Shown: piece by piece, positions 18,632-29,436 of the stretch
Position numbering within the stretch: the first letter of the stretch is position 1
Layout of the letters: every line of letters starts with the position of its first letter
NCBI RefSeq assembly: GCF_007828045.1
Contig: NZ_VITN01000002.1
Location: forward strand, 124,001 to 188,000
Length of the DNA: 64,000 nucleotides
Source: Nitrospirillum amazonense
Lineage (GTDB): Bacteria; Pseudomonadota; Alphaproteobacteria; Azospirillales; Azospirillaceae
Direction of reading: 5' to 3'
Position numbers and translations under genes: made by a program
The notes under the pieces: generated by a model
What the model saw: only the letters and a program-made list of their open reading frames with translations
Told to the model about the DNA's origin: nothing
Database searches by the model: none

Positions 18632-19945
18632 TCAGCCCACCCGGGCCGACGGCGACAGCTCGGGCCGGTCCAGGCCCACCACCCCGTCGAGGCGAGCGTC
18701 GGCAAAGCGCACGCCGGTGATGTCCGCCTGCGCCAAATCGGCGCCGCGCAGGTCGGCACCGGTAACGTTGGCGTATTGCAGCTGGGCGCGCCACAGGCTG
18801 GCCCGGGCCATGTTGGCGCCGGTCAGGTCAGCGGGCCATGACCGGCCGCTGGGATGGCCGTCCGATTGCAGGATATCCGCGGGGTCCAGGCGGGCATCGG
18901 CCATGTCGGCGCCAGCCAGCCGGGCGTGACCCAGCGTGGCGCCGCGCAGCACGGCGCCACGCAGGCTGGCCTCGGTCAAGTCGGCACCGGAAAGATCGGC
19001 CAGGGTCAGGTCGGCGCCGCCCAGCAGGGCGCCCCGCAGATGGGCGCCGCGCAGGGTGGCGCCGGACAGCCGTGCGCCGCGTAGATCGGCGCCGTCGAGA
19101 TTGGCGCCCTCCAACTCGGCACGGGCGCCGCGGGCACCGCCGCTGTCTATCCAGCGTTCGTGGTCGTGCACCCGATGGCGCATGTCCAGGGCCAGCGAAT
19201 CGAGGGGGCGGGAGAAGCGCGCTTCATCCAGCAGGGCTTCGCTAAGATCGCAGTGGTCCAACTCCACCCCGACGAGATCGGCACCGGCGAAGCGCGCGCC
19301 CTGCAGCCGCGCGCCCACCAGCAGGGCTCCGCTGAGGCGGGCGGCCGTGAGGTTGGCCTGGCTCAGGTCAGCGCCAGTCAAATCCACCTCCCGCAGGACA
19401 GAACCGGTGAGGTCGGCGCCCCGCAGGTCGGCGCCGCGCAACACCGCGCCGGTGATGTCGCATTCCAGCATGACCACGCCGGACAGGCGCGCCCCCACCA
19501 GAAGGGCGCGGCCCAGGTGGGCCTTGCGGAAGACGATGCCATGGCCGGACCGCGGCGCCTCCGCCGCCCCCTCGCCTTCTCCCTCGGAATCCGGTACCGC
19601 GATCAACATGTCGCTGGAGCGCAAATCGGCGCCGCGCAAATCCGTGCGATCCAGCAGGGCGCCCCTCAAGGCGCAGCCGCGCAGGTCCGCCGCCGCCAGG
19701 CAGGCCTGGGTCAGGTCGGCATCCGTGAGGTCGGCGCCATAAAGGTCGGCCCCCTCCAACCGGCAATTCGTCAGGATGGCGCCGGACAGGTCGGCCCCGG
19801 CCAACTGGGCGCGGGACAGGTTGCGGTTCGACAGGTCGACGCCTCGGAGGATGAGCATCGCCAGATTGGCGCGCCGCCCGCCCGGCTTGGCCGCCAGCCA
19901 GCGCTCGTGCTCATCAATAATCTGGGTCAGCTGGGCGCCGAACAT
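18632..19945 (-). CDS. Pentapeptide-repeat protein
   Basis: Nearly the whole 437 residues consist of A(D/N)LxG/x five-residue repeats (for example [37 protein letters not shown]), which fold as a right-handed quadrilateral beta-helix. Two helical caps with the same signature divide it: [18 protein letters not shown] near the N-terminus and [19 protein letters not shown] in the middle. So the protein looks like two fused repeat modules. No signal peptide or membrane segment. Function of such proteins ranges from gyrase protection to scaffolding and cannot be told here. ATG at 19945 follows GGATGG; an upstream ATG at 19978 is also possible. Confidence 0.85.
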   Translation of the reverse strand: MFGAQLTQIIDEHERWLAAKPGGRRANLAMLILRGVDLSNRNLSRAQLAGADLSGAILTNCRLEGADLYGADLTDADLTQACLAAADLRGCALRGALLDRTDLRGADLRSSDMLIAVPDSEGEGEGAAEAPRSGHGIVFRKAHLGRALLVGARLSGVVMLECDITGAVLRGADLRGADLTGSVLREVDLTGADLSQANLTAARLSGALLVGARLQGARFAGADLVGVELDHCDLSEALLDEARFSRPLDSLALDMRHRVHDHERWIDSGGARGARAELEGANLDGADLRGARLSGATLRGAHLRGALLGGADLTLADLSGADLTEASLRGAVLRGATLGHARLAGADMADARLDPADILQSDGHPSGRSWPADLTGANMARASLWRAQLQYANVTGADLRGADLAQADITGVRFADARLDGVVGLDRPELSPSARVG

Positions 19946-20114
19946 GGAACCATCCGCTCGCGACCAAGTAACAGGCATGCGGGACAGCCCGCCGGGCCAA
20001 TCCCAAATGGGCGGGCCAAATGGGCGGGGTCGCTCCGCCGGGACCGAGTATAGGCGGCGGCGGGTTAATGGAAGCTGAAAGCCGGATGGGGAATCCGCAT
20101 AGGGCGGCAGAATT

Positions 20115-22433
20115 TCAGTCCAAGGCGTCGAGGGCGTCCAGCAACTGGTCCATGCGATAAGGTTTGGGCAGCAAGCGCATGCCTTCCAGCGGCGGCAGGT
20201 TTTCCGCATAGCCCGTTGTCAGCAGCACGGCGAGATCGGGACGCAGCAGCCGGGCCACTTTGGCCAGTTCCACGCCATTCATGCCGCCGGGCATGACGAT
20301 GTCCGAGAACAGGATGTCGATGGTGTCGCCGTCCTGCAGCAGGGCCAGGGCCTGGTCGGCGCGCGAGGCCTGCATCACGGTGAAGCCGCGTTCCTTCAGG
20401 CTGGCCGACACGGTGGCGGACACGGTGGCGTCATCCTCCACCACCAGCACGGTGCGTGTCTCCACCCGGTCGGCCGGACGGGCCTCGGCGGGCGCCACGG
20501 GCCGGCGGGGGGCGGTGGCGGCGCGGGGCAGGAACAGGGTGACGGTGGTGCCCACACCCGGCACACTGTCCAGATGGACGGTGCCGCCCGACTGGCGGGC
20601 GAAGCCATAGACCTGCGACAGCCCCAGGCCGGAGCCCTTGCCCACCTCCTTGGTGGTAAAGAAGGGCTCGAACACATGGGGCAGCACAGCGGGGTCGATG
20701 CCGGAGCCGGTGTCGGTGACGGCCAGGCGCACGAACTGGCCTTTCAGCGCATCTTCCGTCTGGTCCGGCGCCAAATGCACATTTTCGGCCACAAAGCGCA
20801 GCACGCCGCCGTTGGGCATGGCGTCGCGGGCGTTCACCGCCACGTTCAGCAGCGCCAGCTCCAACTGGGCGCTGTCGGCCATGGCTGGCCAAAGCCCCTG
20901 GGGCAGCACCATTTCCAACACGATGTCGGCGCGCAGCGCGTGCATCAGCAACTGGCGCATGGTGCGCATCAGGTCAGCCACGTCCAACGGTTCGGGACGC
21001 AGGGCCTGACGGCGGGCGAAGGCCATCAGCTGGCGGGTCAAGCCGGCCCCCCGGTCGACGGCCTGCATGCCGGCGCGAATCAGGTCGCGGCTGCGGTCAT
21101 CCGGGGCCCGGCGCAACAGCATGTCCAGACAGCCGGACACCGCCTGCAGCAGATTGTTGAAATCATGGGCGATACCGCCAGTCAGGCGGCCCACCGCCTC
21201 CATACGGTGGGCTTGGAACAGGGCGGTATTGGCGCTCTCCGCCTCCGCCACCGCCGCCCGCACCTTCTCCTCCTGCTCGGCGCTGGAACGGGCCAGGCGC
21301 TGGCTGGCGTCGGCCAGTACCTGGGCGACGGCGTCCGCCTCGGCCAGACCCAGTGTCTCCGTCGGCACGGGCGCCCCGCGGCCCAGCGCGGCCGCCCGGG
21401 CAGCCAGTTGTTCCACCGGATAGGTGATGCCCCGGGCCAGGCGCAGGGCCAAGCCCATGGCCAGCGCGAACAAGCCCACCGCCCCCGCCAGCGCCAACAA
21501 CAGGCCCCGCCAAGCCTCCCGCCCCAATTCGTCCCGCGGCGCCGCGATCGCCACGACCAAATCCTGGCTGGGCGTGCGGCGGAAAGAGACTATGGTCGGC
21601 ATGCCCTCCAGCGACACGCCGGGCATGCGGCCCGATGTCTGCTTGGCATACGCCTCGGCGAATTCCGGCCGGGCCTTTTGCCCGACGTAGCGCTCAGGAT
21701 CGCGGGTGCGGGCGATGATGACGCCGGAGCGGTCGACGACGGCGCCGATCCAGCCGGCCCGCAGCTGCTGGTCCGTCAACAACTGGGTGAATTCCGTCGA
21801 CGGCATGACCAGCGACAGGATGTAGGCCGGGGCGCCATTCCGGAACACCGGCTCGTGCAGGGCGATGGCCTGCTGGTTGGTGACGGTACTGTTGAACAGA
21901 TTGCCGACACGGCTGCGCCTCGTCTCCAGCGCGGCACGCAGGTTCGGGCCCAGCTGGCCGCCGGAGAGCGGCGTCCCCGGCGGCAGCGCGGTGTTCATCA
22001 GCACCCGGCCGTCGCTGGCCGCCGCCAGGCGGAACCAGTAGCCCTTGGGCAGGTCTATGGCCCTGGCCTGGGCTTCCAGCGCCGCAACGTCACCCTGGGC
22101 CAGGGCGGGAGATGCGATGAGTGCGCGTAAATAGGCCTGGCTTTGCCCCAACTGCTGGTCCACCGCCAGGGCCAGCATGTGAGCCGTCTCATCGAGGTGG
22201 CGTTCCGCCACCCGGCGTTCCCGCGTGTAGGCCCCGCCCAGCAGCAGGGCGCCGCCCAGCAGTGGCGGCAGCAGCAGGGCGACGGCTGCCAGCAATAGCC
22301 GCCCACGCACCCCCAAGGCTGAGGAGGAGGTCCGCGCCGGGCGCTTGGACGCAGCCACGCGCAGGCTCGCCGGCGCCGGCATCGCGGCCGCGATACCCCG
22401 CCCTCCCGCCGCTACGTCCTCGCCATCCGCCAT
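20115..22433 (-). CDS. Membrane hybrid histidine kinase with C-terminal receiver
   Basis: The 772-residue protein has a membrane segment near residues 42-65, a periplasmic dCache-like sensor of about 250 residues ([37 protein letters not shown]), a second membrane segment, HAMP, a HisKA of the [12 protein letters not shown] type, HATPase ([35 protein letters not shown]) and a receiver ([22 protein letters not shown]). This layout is typical of sensors for small organic ligands. ATG at 22433 is chosen because AAGGGA lies 8 nt upstream; the frame extends further up without such a site. No dedicated response regulator is next to it. Confidence 0.92.
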   Translation of the reverse strand: MADGEDVAAGGRGIAAAMPAPASLRVAASKRPARTSSSALGVRGRLLLAAVALLLPPLLGGALLLGGAYTRERRVAERHLDETAHMLALAVDQQLGQSQAYLRALIASPALAQGDVAALEAQARAIDLPKGYWFRLAAASDGRVLMNTALPPGTPLSGGQLGPNLRAALETRRSRVGNLFNSTVTNQQAIALHEPVFRNGAPAYILSLVMPSTEFTQLLTDQQLRAGWIGAVVDRSGVIIARTRDPERYVGQKARPEFAEAYAKQTSGRMPGVSLEGMPTIVSFRRTPSQDLVVAIAAPRDELGREAWRGLLLALAGAVGLFALAMGLALRLARGITYPVEQLAARAAALGRGAPVPTETLGLAEADAVAQVLADASQRLARSSAEQEEKVRAAVAEAESANTALFQAHRMEAVGRLTGGIAHDFNNLLQAVSGCLDMLLRRAPDDRSRDLIRAGMQAVDRGAGLTRQLMAFARRQALRPEPLDVADLMRTMRQLLMHALRADIVLEMVLPQGLWPAMADSAQLELALLNVAVNARDAMPNGGVLRFVAENVHLAPDQTEDALKGQFVRLAVTDTGSGIDPAVLPHVFEPFFTTKEVGKGSGLGLSQVYGFARQSGGTVHLDSVPGVGTTVTLFLPRAATAPRRPVAPAEARPADRVETRTVLVVEDDATVSATVSASLKERGFTVMQASRADQALALLQDGDTIDILFSDIVMPGGMNGVELAKVARLLRPDLAVLLTTGYAENLPPLEGMRLLPKPYRMDQLLDALDALD

Positions 22434-22607
22434 GTCTCGATCCCTTTGCCGGGGTCCAGCCGCACGCCTACCCCGCATGAAGCCGGTTTCCCGATCCGCC
22501 GCCCATCGCCGGGGCGCCAAGCTAACCCGGCCATGCGCCCCTGGCTAGAGGAGGTATTCCATGATGGGTGGCACCACCCGGCCAGGATACGCCCGAAAGC
22601 AGAGGCT

Positions 22608-25412
22608 TCAGTTCGTCGCCTTGGCGAAGTCCCCGGCGCGGAAATAGGACAGCTTGTCCGGATCGATGCGGGCGCGCAGGGCCGACGCCACCTGTGCCGG
22701 CGTCACCGCCGCCACCTTGGCTTCCATTTCCGCCGACCAGGCCATGGTGCGACCCAGGTAAAGGTTGGTGGCCAGCAGGCTGGCCAGGCGCGCATCCTCT
22801 GTCCGGCCCATGCGGAACTGATCCAGGAAACCGCTTTTGGCCTCCGCCAGTTCCTGGTCGGTGACACCGTCGCGCACCAGGCGCGCCAATTCTTCACCAA
22901 ACGCCGTCTTCACCTTGGCCACGTTCTGGGGGGCGGCGATGGCCTGTAAGGTCAGCCGTCCCACGTGGTCGATGGCCCCGACCGACAGGGCGGAGCCGGC
23001 GCCATAGGACAGGCCTTCCTTCTGGCGGACGCGATCGCCCAGGCGGGAATGCAGGGTGCTGCCGCCCAGGATGCGATTGGCCATCAGCAGGGCGGGATAG
23101 TCGGGGTCATCCTCGGTCATGGACAGGGGCAGGCCGGCCAGCAGGATGGCGTTGGACTTGTCCGGCGTCTGGATCACCTGGTCCAGGCCGGCCACCTGGG
23201 CGGGGATCTCGGGAATGCGGGTGTAAGGCTGCGGCGCCACGAATCCGCCCAGGGCCGTCTGCACCAGCTGCGGCATGGCGGCGGCGTCGAAGTCGCCGAC
23301 CACGGACACCTGGGCCCCGTGAGCGCCGTAAAAAGCGTGGTAGAAGGCCTTCACCTCCTCCAGCTTCAGCGCCTTGATCTTGGCGATCCACTCGTCAACC
23401 GTGTCGATATGGCCGGGATGGTCGGGCTGCGTCGTGTCGAAGGCCCGGTCGAAGGCGTTGCTGGCCAGGGACTGGGGATCGGTGCGGGACGATTCCAGGT
23501 CGGAAATGGTGGCGGCGCGCCACTGTTCCAGTTCATCGGCAGGGAAGGCAGGCTCCCGCAGGATCTCGGTCACCAGCGCCAGCACCTCGGCCACATGCGC
23601 GCGGTCGGTGCGCACGGCGATGCTGGTCTGCTGCGTGCCGGACGAGATGGCCAAATTGGCCTTCATCTTGTCCAGCAGATCGGCGATCTGCTGGCGGCTG
23701 TGCTTGGCCGTGCCCTTCAGCAACATGCTGGCCACCGCTTCGCAGGCCGCGTCCTTGCCCGTCAGGCCGGCATCATCGCCATAGCGCAGGCGGATCAGCA
23801 GGTTAACCGCCTGGCCCCGGGACGGCTTGGCCAGCAAGGCCAGCTTGCCACCGTCCGCCAAATCCAGGCGCTGGGTGTGGGCATCGATATTGGCCGGACT
23901 GCTGTCGAACACGGTGTCGGCGACCGCCGCCTCCCGCCCCTTATAGCCCTCCACCAGGGACGCGGCGGTGGGCGCGGCCGGGATGTCCACCCGCTCTGGC
24001 GCCGTGGTCGGAATGAAATGACCTTCCGTGCGGTTGGCCTGGCGGAAATAAGTCTCCGCCACGCGCTGCACGTCGGCCGTGGTCACGGCGGCGATGCGGT
24101 CGCGCCCCACGAACAGCAGGCGCCAGTCCCCCTGGGCGATGGGGTCGGTCAGGCTGAGCGCCACGCCGCCGGGGCTGTCCATCAACTGGTCGTAATTCTT
24201 CAGCATGCGGGTCTTGGCGCGGTCGACCTCCTCATCTGTGATCGGATGGTCATGCACGCCCTCCACCACGCCCGTCATGACCGACAGCACCTTGGCGGCG
24301 TCGCCGCCCTTGGGCACCTCAGCCAGGGCTATGGCCAGGCCAGGGTCCACGCGCTTTTCCGCCGAGGCCGACACGCCGGTGGCCAGCTTCTGCTCCACCA
24401 GCGCCTTGTGCAGGCGTCCTGAGGGCGTGCTGCCCAGGATGAAGGACAGGATGGACAGCGCGGCGCTGTCGGGATGGGTGGCGGCCGGGATGTGATAGGC
24501 CAGCCCCTCGTAACCCGTGTCGCCCACGCGGCGCAGGGTGGCGGACCGCTCGCCGTCCTGCGCCGGTTCCACCGTGTATTCCGGCGGCAGCGCCTCGGCC
24601 GGGTCTTTCAGCCCGCCGAAGGCCGCCTGCACGCTGGCCAGGGCCTTGGCCGGGTCGAACTTGCCGGCGATGACCAGGGTGGCGTTATCCGGCCGATAAT
24701 AGCGGTGATAGAAGGCCTGCAGGTGGCCGATGTCCACGTTCTCCACATCCGAGCGCGCGCCGATGGTGGAATGGCCGTAGTGGTGCCAGAGGTAGGCGGT
24801 GGAGTGCATGCGCTCCATCAGGATGCCGACGGGATTGTTCTCCCGCATCTCCATCTCGTTGCGCACCACCGTCATCTCGCTGTCAAGGTCCTTGCGGGCG
24901 ACGAAGGAATGGACCATGCGGTCCGCCTCCAGGCCCAAGGCCCAGTCCAGATAGTCCTGTCGCGCGTCGAAGGTCTCGTAGTAGTTGGTGCGGTCCTCGG
25001 CCGTGGTGGCGTTGTTCTGGAAACCGCGTTTCTGCGTTTCCTGGGGGGTGTCGTGGTGATCGGGCGTGCCCTTGAACATCATGTGTTCCAGCAAGTGGGC
25101 CATGCCCGTCTCGCCATACCCTTCCATGCGCGAGCCGACGCGGTAGACGACGTTGACGGTGATGGTGGACTTGGCCTCGCTGGGGAACAGCAGCACGCGC
25201 AGGCCGTTGGCCAAGCGGTATTCCGTAATGCCCTCGACGCTGGCCACCGCCTTGAGGGCGGCGAAATCAGCCTTGCCCGCCTTGGCGGAGGCGGCGGCCT
25301 TGGGTTGGTCCGCGGCATGCGCCAAGGCGGGAACGAGAACAGGCGCCATCAGCGCGGACAGGGCACAACTGGTGGCGAGGGCCACCGCCAGGAAGGTCTT
25401 ACCAGAGGCCAA
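22608..25412 (-). CDS. Periplasmic M16 zinc peptidase, two-domain
   Basis: The 934-residue protein has a signal peptide (residues about 1-33, ending AHAADQ) and two M16 halves. The first half carries the zinc motif HLLEH at residues 106-110 with a downstream Glu in VVRNEMEMRENNP, so it is active. The second half lacks HxxEH and has the RxxxxY-type substrate site features (GLSYGAGSAL), as in heterodimeric or fused M16 peptidases. It should degrade peptides in the periplasm. The likely start is TTG at 25412, with AAAGGGACGG just upstream; no ATG precedes the signal peptide. It is followed on the same strand by the sensor kinase gene after about 175 nt. Confidence 0.92.
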   Translation of the reverse strand: MASGKTFLAVALATSCALSALMAPVLVPALAHAADQPKAAASAKAGKADFAALKAVASVEGITEYRLANGLRVLLFPSEAKSTITVNVVYRVGSRMEGYGETGMAHLLEHMMFKGTPDHHDTPQETQKRGFQNNATTAEDRTNYYETFDARQDYLDWALGLEADRMVHSFVARKDLDSEMTVVRNEMEMRENNPVGILMERMHSTAYLWHHYGHSTIGARSDVENVDIGHLQAFYHRYYRPDNATLVIAGKFDPAKALASVQAAFGGLKDPAEALPPEYTVEPAQDGERSATLRRVGDTGYEGLAYHIPAATHPDSAALSILSFILGSTPSGRLHKALVEQKLATGVSASAEKRVDPGLAIALAEVPKGGDAAKVLSVMTGVVEGVHDHPITDEEVDRAKTRMLKNYDQLMDSPGGVALSLTDPIAQGDWRLLFVGRDRIAAVTTADVQRVAETYFRQANRTEGHFIPTTAPERVDIPAAPTAASLVEGYKGREAAVADTVFDSSPANIDAHTQRLDLADGGKLALLAKPSRGQAVNLLIRLRYGDDAGLTGKDAACEAVASMLLKGTAKHSRQQIADLLDKMKANLAISSGTQQTSIAVRTDRAHVAEVLALVTEILREPAFPADELEQWRAATISDLESSRTDPQSLASNAFDRAFDTTQPDHPGHIDTVDEWIAKIKALKLEEVKAFYHAFYGAHGAQVSVVGDFDAAAMPQLVQTALGGFVAPQPYTRIPEIPAQVAGLDQVIQTPDKSNAILLAGLPLSMTEDDPDYPALLMANRILGGSTLHSRLGDRVRQKEGLSYGAGSALSVGAIDHVGRLTLQAIAAPQNVAKVKTAFGEELARLVRDGVTDQELAEAKSGFLDQFRMGRTEDARLASLLATNLYLGRTMAWSAEMEAKVAAVTPAQVASALRARIDPDKLSYFRAGDFAKATN

Positions 25413-25773
25413 AGCCGTCCCTTTCTTTCACACCCGTATTCTTTTGGCACCCGGCCCTTCACACACGGCCCGGGACGCACCACAGTGCCCACCGAATGGG
25501 CAGGCCGGCTAGTGTGCACGAAGCCGCACCGTCTGGGCAGGGAATTATCAGCGCGCCCGCCCGCCCCACGCGGCAGTGGCGCGGGGCCTATCCGTTGCAG
25601 GACTGCTACGTCGACCGGCCTCCCCCGATCAGCATCGGGTTCACACCCGCCCACCCGATGGTGCTATTCAAGAAGCTGGGCTATCGTGGCGGCGGCAAGC
25701 CGCTCACCATGAGGGCTAACGCGGCAACGGCCATGCACCGGGGCCGAACCATGACGACGAACTGGCATCCTCT
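25413..25773. other. Divergent promoter region between M16 peptidase and pqi operon
   Basis: These 361 nt separate two divergent starts and should hold both promoters. No gene is supported here and no clear operator was recognised. Confidence 0.35.
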
Positions 25774-26421
25774 GTGACCGACTCCCTGGTCGCCTGTCCT
25801 GAATGCGACGCCCTGCACGAACGGCGCGAGCTGGCGCCCGGCACCAAGGCCCGATGCGTGCGCTGCGGGGCCGTGCTCTACCGCCGCTCCTACCTGGAAC
25901 TGGACCACCAGCTGGCGCTGGTGACCACCGCCATCCTGATCTACCTGATCGCCAACAGCTTCCCCATCGTCGATCTTGAGATCCAGGGGCGCAGCAACAG
26001 CACCACCCTGGTCGGCAGCGTGCTGGCCCTGTGGCGGGAGGGGCGGGAGATCGTGGCCGTCCTGGTCTTCGCCACCACCCAGCTGTTCCCCCTGGTGGAT
26101 CTGGGCGCCCTGTTCGCCCTGCTGCTCATGATCCGGCGGGGACGGCCGGCCCTGGCCTTCGCCCCCGTCCTGCGTTTCCTGCAGGCTCTGCGGCCCTGGG
26201 GCATGATCGAGGTATTCATGCTGGGCATCGTCGTGGCCCTGGTGAAGCTGTCCAACATGGCCGAGGTGGTGCCGGGCATCGCGCTGTGGGCCTTCGGCCT
26301 GCTGACCATCCTGCTGGCCGTCATCCTGTCGCTGGACCTGCGCAGCCTGTGGCGCGCGGGCGAAAGCGTCATCGTGCGGCCGAGGCGGCGCTTCCCGCCC
26401 AGACAATCGGCACACCCATGA
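25774..26421 (+). CDS. pqiA: PqiA-domain membrane protein (first copy)
   Basis: The 215-residue protein has one PqiA half: an N-terminal zinc-ribbon-like pair (ACPECDALHERR and RCVRCGAVLYRR, about residues 7-35), followed by four membrane segments including YLIANSFPIVDLEIQG, the family signature. PqiA proteins are inner-membrane partners of MCE proteins in intermembrane lipid transport. E. coli PqiA has both halves in one chain; here they are two genes. GTG at 25774 is the start; an ATG just upstream is closed by a stop in this frame's neighbour. The stop overlaps the start of the next gene by 4 nt. Confidence 0.92.
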   Translation: MTDSLVACPECDALHERRELAPGTKARCVRCGAVLYRRSYLELDHQLALVTTAILIYLIANSFPIVDLEIQGRSNSTTLVGSVLALWREGREIVAVLVFATTQLFPLVDLGALFALLLMIRRGRPALAFAPVLRFLQALRPWGMIEVFMLGIVVALVKLSNMAEVVPGIALWAFGLLTILLAVILSLDLRSLWRAGESVIVRPRRRFPPRQSAHP

Positions 26422-27134
26422 GCGCGGCCCCGACCACCCCTTCTTCGGAATCCCGCGTGACCACGGCGGCGCAGGCGGGCTTGGTCGCCTGTCCGCACTG
26501 CCATCTGGTATGCCGCGACACGGCCAGGGATGGGCACGGGAAGGGCCGCGCCCGCTGCCCCCGGTGCGCCGGGCGGCTGCACCCGCGCAAGGTGGACAGC
26601 CTGTCACGCACCTGGGCGCTGCTGATCGCGGCCGCCATCCTGTACATCCCGGCCAACGCCTTTCCGGTGATGCAAACCTCCACCCTGCTCAGCACCCAAA
26701 GCGACACGATCCTGTCCGGCATCCTTTATTTCTGGAACACCGGCTCGCCCGAACTGGCGGTGCTGATCTTCACCGTCAGCATTCTGGTGCCGCTGCTGAA
26801 GCTGGCGACGCTCAGCACCCTGGCCGTGTCCATCAAGCGCGGCGCGCGGGCCCGCGCCGACCAGCGCGCCCGCCTTTACCGCATCATTGAATTCGTCGGC
26901 CGCTGGTCCATGCTGGACGTGTTCGTCGTGGCCCTGATGGTGGGCCTGGTGCACTTTCAGGGGCTGGCCGTCATCCAGGCCGGCCCGGGTGCGGCCGCCT
27001 TCGGTGCCGTGGTGGTGCTGACCATGCTGGCCGCCCACAGTTTCGACCCCCGCATGATCTGGGATCGCGCCCACCGCCCGCGCAGGGGGCGCCCGTCCAA
27101 GAAACGACTAGCCTTCGGAACCCGCCATGGCTGA
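26418..27134 (+). CDS. pqiA: PqiA-domain membrane protein (second copy)
   Basis: This 238-residue protein is the second PqiA half. It has the Cys pairs ACPHCHLVCRD and RCPRCAGRLHPRK, and then membrane segments with YIPANAFPVMQTSTL, the PqiA signature, and VVALMVGLVHFQGLA. ATG at 26418 overlaps the first pqiA stop by 4 nt (ATGA), and its end overlaps pqiB by 8 nt, so translation is probably coupled. The two chains should pair to form the complete PqiA unit next to PqiB. Confidence 0.92.
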   Translation: MSAAPTTPSSESRVTTAAQAGLVACPHCHLVCRDTARDGHGKGRARCPRCAGRLHPRKVDSLSRTWALLIAAAILYIPANAFPVMQTSTLLSTQSDTILSGILYFWNTGSPELAVLIFTVSILVPLLKLATLSTLAVSIKRGARARADQRARLYRIIEFVGRWSMLDVFVVALMVGLVHFQGLAVIQAGPGAAAFGAVVVLTMLAAHSFDPRMIWDRAHRPRRGRPSKKRLAFGTRHG

Positions 27135-28764
27135 AACCACGCCCCCCTCCCCCCACCAGGACGACCTGCCGGAACCGGTGGTGGACTCGGGCCGCCGCTG
27201 GATCCCGTCGTTGGTATGGCTGATCCCGGCCATCGCCGCCATCGTGGGCCTGACCCTGGTGGTGAAGACGGTCTGGATGAAAGGCCCCAGCATCACCATC
27301 AGCTTCCTGACCGCGGACGGCATCGAGCCGGGCAAGACCAAGGTGAAGTTCAAGGACGTGGACATCGGCGAGGTGAAGGGCGTCACGCTGACCGACGACC
27401 ACGCCCGCGTGCTGGTGACGGTGGAGCTGACCAAGGACGCCAAGGGCTTCGCCGTGGACGACAGCCGTTTCTGGGTGGTGCGCCCGCGGTTCGCCGAGAC
27501 GGGCGTCTCGGGCCTGAACACCCTGCTGTCCGGGTCCTATATCGGCGTCGACGCCGGCAAGTCGGACAACCAGCGCAAGGACTTCACCGGGCTGGAGGAT
27601 CCGCCGGTGGTGGCCTCCGACGTGCCGGGGCAGCGCTATGTCCTGCACACCGATGACATCGGCTCGCTGGCGGCGGGATCGCCGGTCTACTACAAGCGCA
27701 TCCCCGTGGGCCATGTAGAGCGCTACACCCTGGATGAGGATGGGCGCCATATCACCCTGCATGTCTTCATCAAGTCGCCCTACGACCATTTCATTACCAA
27801 GGACAGCAAGTTCTGGCACGCCAGCGGCGTGGACGTGCGCATCGACGGCTCAGGCCTGAAGGTGGATACCGAGGCGCTGGCCACCATCCTGATGGGCGGC
27901 ATCGCCTTCGAGGATCCGCCGGACACGCCCATGACACCGGCGGCCGCCGGCAGCCAGTTCTGGCTGGCCGCCAACCATGTCGACGCGATGAAGGCGCCGG
28001 AAGGCTACCACGTCGCCATGGTGATGCGCTTCCACCAGTCCATCCGCGGGCTGACCGTGGGCGCGCCGGTGGATTTCCGCGGGGTGGAGATCGGCAACGT
28101 CACGGGGCTGGGCATCGATTACGACCCGGCCACCCAGGACTTCACCTCCCGCGTCATGGTCAACATCTTCCCCGACCGCCTGGCGTCGTTCGAGCAGACG
28201 CTGCCGCCGGAAAGCGAGCGCGCCGCCCGGATGCAGCGCCTGGCGGAACTGGTGGACCGGGGCCTGCGCGCCCAGCTGCGCACCGGCAGCTTCCTGACCG
28301 GGCAGCTGTACGTGGCGGTGGACTTCATGCCCAAGGCGCCGCCGGTGCAGTTCAACCCCAACACCGATCCCGTGGAACTGCCCACCGTGCCGGGTGATCT
28401 GGAGGAGCTGTACCAGAAGGTGCAGGAGATCGTGGCCAAGCTGGACAAAATCCCCTTCGACGCCATCGGCGAGAACGCGCGCAAGGCGCTGGCCAGCGTG
28501 GACGGCGCCACCCGCCATATCGACGAGCTGGTGCAGCATGCCGACCACGACGTGCTGCCGGAAATCCGCGACAGCCTGAAGCAGATGGAACAGACCCTGG
28601 CCGCCACCCAGGCCAGCGTCGCCCCGGACGCCCCCCTGCAGCAGGACACCCGCCAGGCGCTGAAGGGCGTCATGGACGCCACCCGGTCCCTGAAAGCGTT
28701 GAGCGACAGCCTGGAACGCCACCCGGAATCCCTGGTGCGCGGCCGGAAGGACAAGGACGAATGA
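27127..28764 (+). CDS. pqiB: PqiB: MCE-domain intermembrane transport protein
   Basis: The 545-residue protein has a short cytoplasmic start, one membrane anchor (LVWLIPAIAAIVGLTLVVKT) and three MCE domains: one from about residue 48 (ISFLTADGIEPGKTKVKFKD), one around 165-270 (TDDIGSLAAGSPVYYKRIPV) and one around 295-400 (GLTVGAPVDFRGVEIGNV). A helical C-terminal region follows, with ELVQHADHDVLPEIRDSLKQ. In E. coli, PqiB hexamers stack into a tunnel across the periplasm with a coiled-coil needle, which fits this layout. It lies between pqiA and pqiC with overlapping ends. Confidence 0.95.
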   Translation: MAETTPPSPHQDDLPEPVVDSGRRWIPSLVWLIPAIAAIVGLTLVVKTVWMKGPSITISFLTADGIEPGKTKVKFKDVDIGEVKGVTLTDDHARVLVTVELTKDAKGFAVDDSRFWVVRPRFAETGVSGLNTLLSGSYIGVDAGKSDNQRKDFTGLEDPPVVASDVPGQRYVLHTDDIGSLAAGSPVYYKRIPVGHVERYTLDEDGRHITLHVFIKSPYDHFITKDSKFWHASGVDVRIDGSGLKVDTEALATILMGGIAFEDPPDTPMTPAAAGSQFWLAANHVDAMKAPEGYHVAMVMRFHQSIRGLTVGAPVDFRGVEIGNVTGLGIDYDPATQDFTSRVMVNIFPDRLASFEQTLPPESERAARMQRLAELVDRGLRAQLRTGSFLTGQLYVAVDFMPKAPPVQFNPNTDPVELPTVPGDLEELYQKVQEIVAKLDKIPFDAIGENARKALASVDGATRHIDELVQHADHDVLPEIRDSLKQMEQTLAATQASVAPDAPLQQDTRQALKGVMDATRSLKALSDSLERHPESLVRGRKDKDE

Positions 28765-29420
28765 GCACGAGCCCCACCCTGTTCCCCCGTTCCCTTTCCG
28801 CCCTCGCCGGCCTGACGGGCCTGGTCCTGCTGGCCGGTTGCGGCGGTTCCACCCCCATCCGCTACCACGCGCTGGCCCCGCAGCCGGCCGATGTCCCCGC
28901 GACCGGCAGTGCGCGCGTGCTGGTGGAGGTCCTGCCCGTCACCGTGCCGGAGCGGCTGAACCGCACCCAGCTGGTGCTGACCGACGCCGGCGGCCGGCTG
29001 GACGTGCGCGACGACGACCGCTGGGCCGCCCCGGTGGCGGATGAGATGCGGCTGGCGCTGGCCAACGCCCTGTGGCAACGGCTGCGCGCCACCGACATCT
29101 ACCAGGCGCCCGTGGCCCCCGCCCCCAATGGCCCGCCGCAGTACCGCCTGGCGCTGCGCATCGAGCGGTTCGACGCCACCCCTGGCGGCACCGCCGTGGT
29201 GGACGGCAGTTGGACCATGCGGCGCCTGCCGCAGGGGGCGGCATCCACCTGCCGCGCCGGCTTCAGCCTGCCCGTGGCCGCCGCCACGCCCGACGCGGCC
29301 GCCACCGCCCTGTCCACCGGCGCGGCGCAACTGGCGGCCGCCGTGGCGGACAGCCTGTCGCGTCTGGACCAGGCGCCGCCGGGCGCCACGCCCTCGCCCT
29401 GCGACGGCGGCGGGAGTTGA
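28761..29420 (+). CDS. pqiC: PqiC-like outer-membrane lipoprotein
   Basis: The 219-residue protein has a lipoprotein signal peptide with lipobox LLAGC (Cys near residue 27) and the ABC-transport-auxiliary lipoprotein domain (STPIRYHALAP, VLVEVLPVTVPERLNRTQLV, RWAAPVADEMRLALANALWQ, FDATPGGTAVVDGSWTM), as in E. coli PqiC/YmbA. It should anchor the PqiB needle to the outer membrane. It begins inside the pqiB stop (ATGA), ending a four-gene operon. Confidence 0.92.
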   Translation: MSTSPTLFPRSLSALAGLTGLVLLAGCGGSTPIRYHALAPQPADVPATGSARVLVEVLPVTVPERLNRTQLVLTDAGGRLDVRDDDRWAAPVADEMRLALANALWQRLRATDIYQAPVAPAPNGPPQYRLALRIERFDATPGGTAVVDGSWTMRRLPQGAASTCRAGFSLPVAAATPDAAATALSTGAAQLAAAVADSLSRLDQAPPGATPSPCDGGGS

Positions 29421-29424
29421 GAAG

Positions 29425-29436
29425 AACTTAGGGCCC
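29425..29436. promoter_or_regulatory. Perfect 12-bp palindrome after pqi operon
   Basis: TTAGGGCCCTAA is a perfect palindrome 4 nt after the pqiC stop and about 190 nt before the chemoreceptor start. It could be an operator for the chemoreceptor gene. No known regulator was matched. Confidence 0.3.

Noticed and set aside
26604-27819. Long minus-strand frames over pqiA and pqiB
   Set aside because: They are antisense shadows of a clear four-gene operon with overlapping starts and stops.
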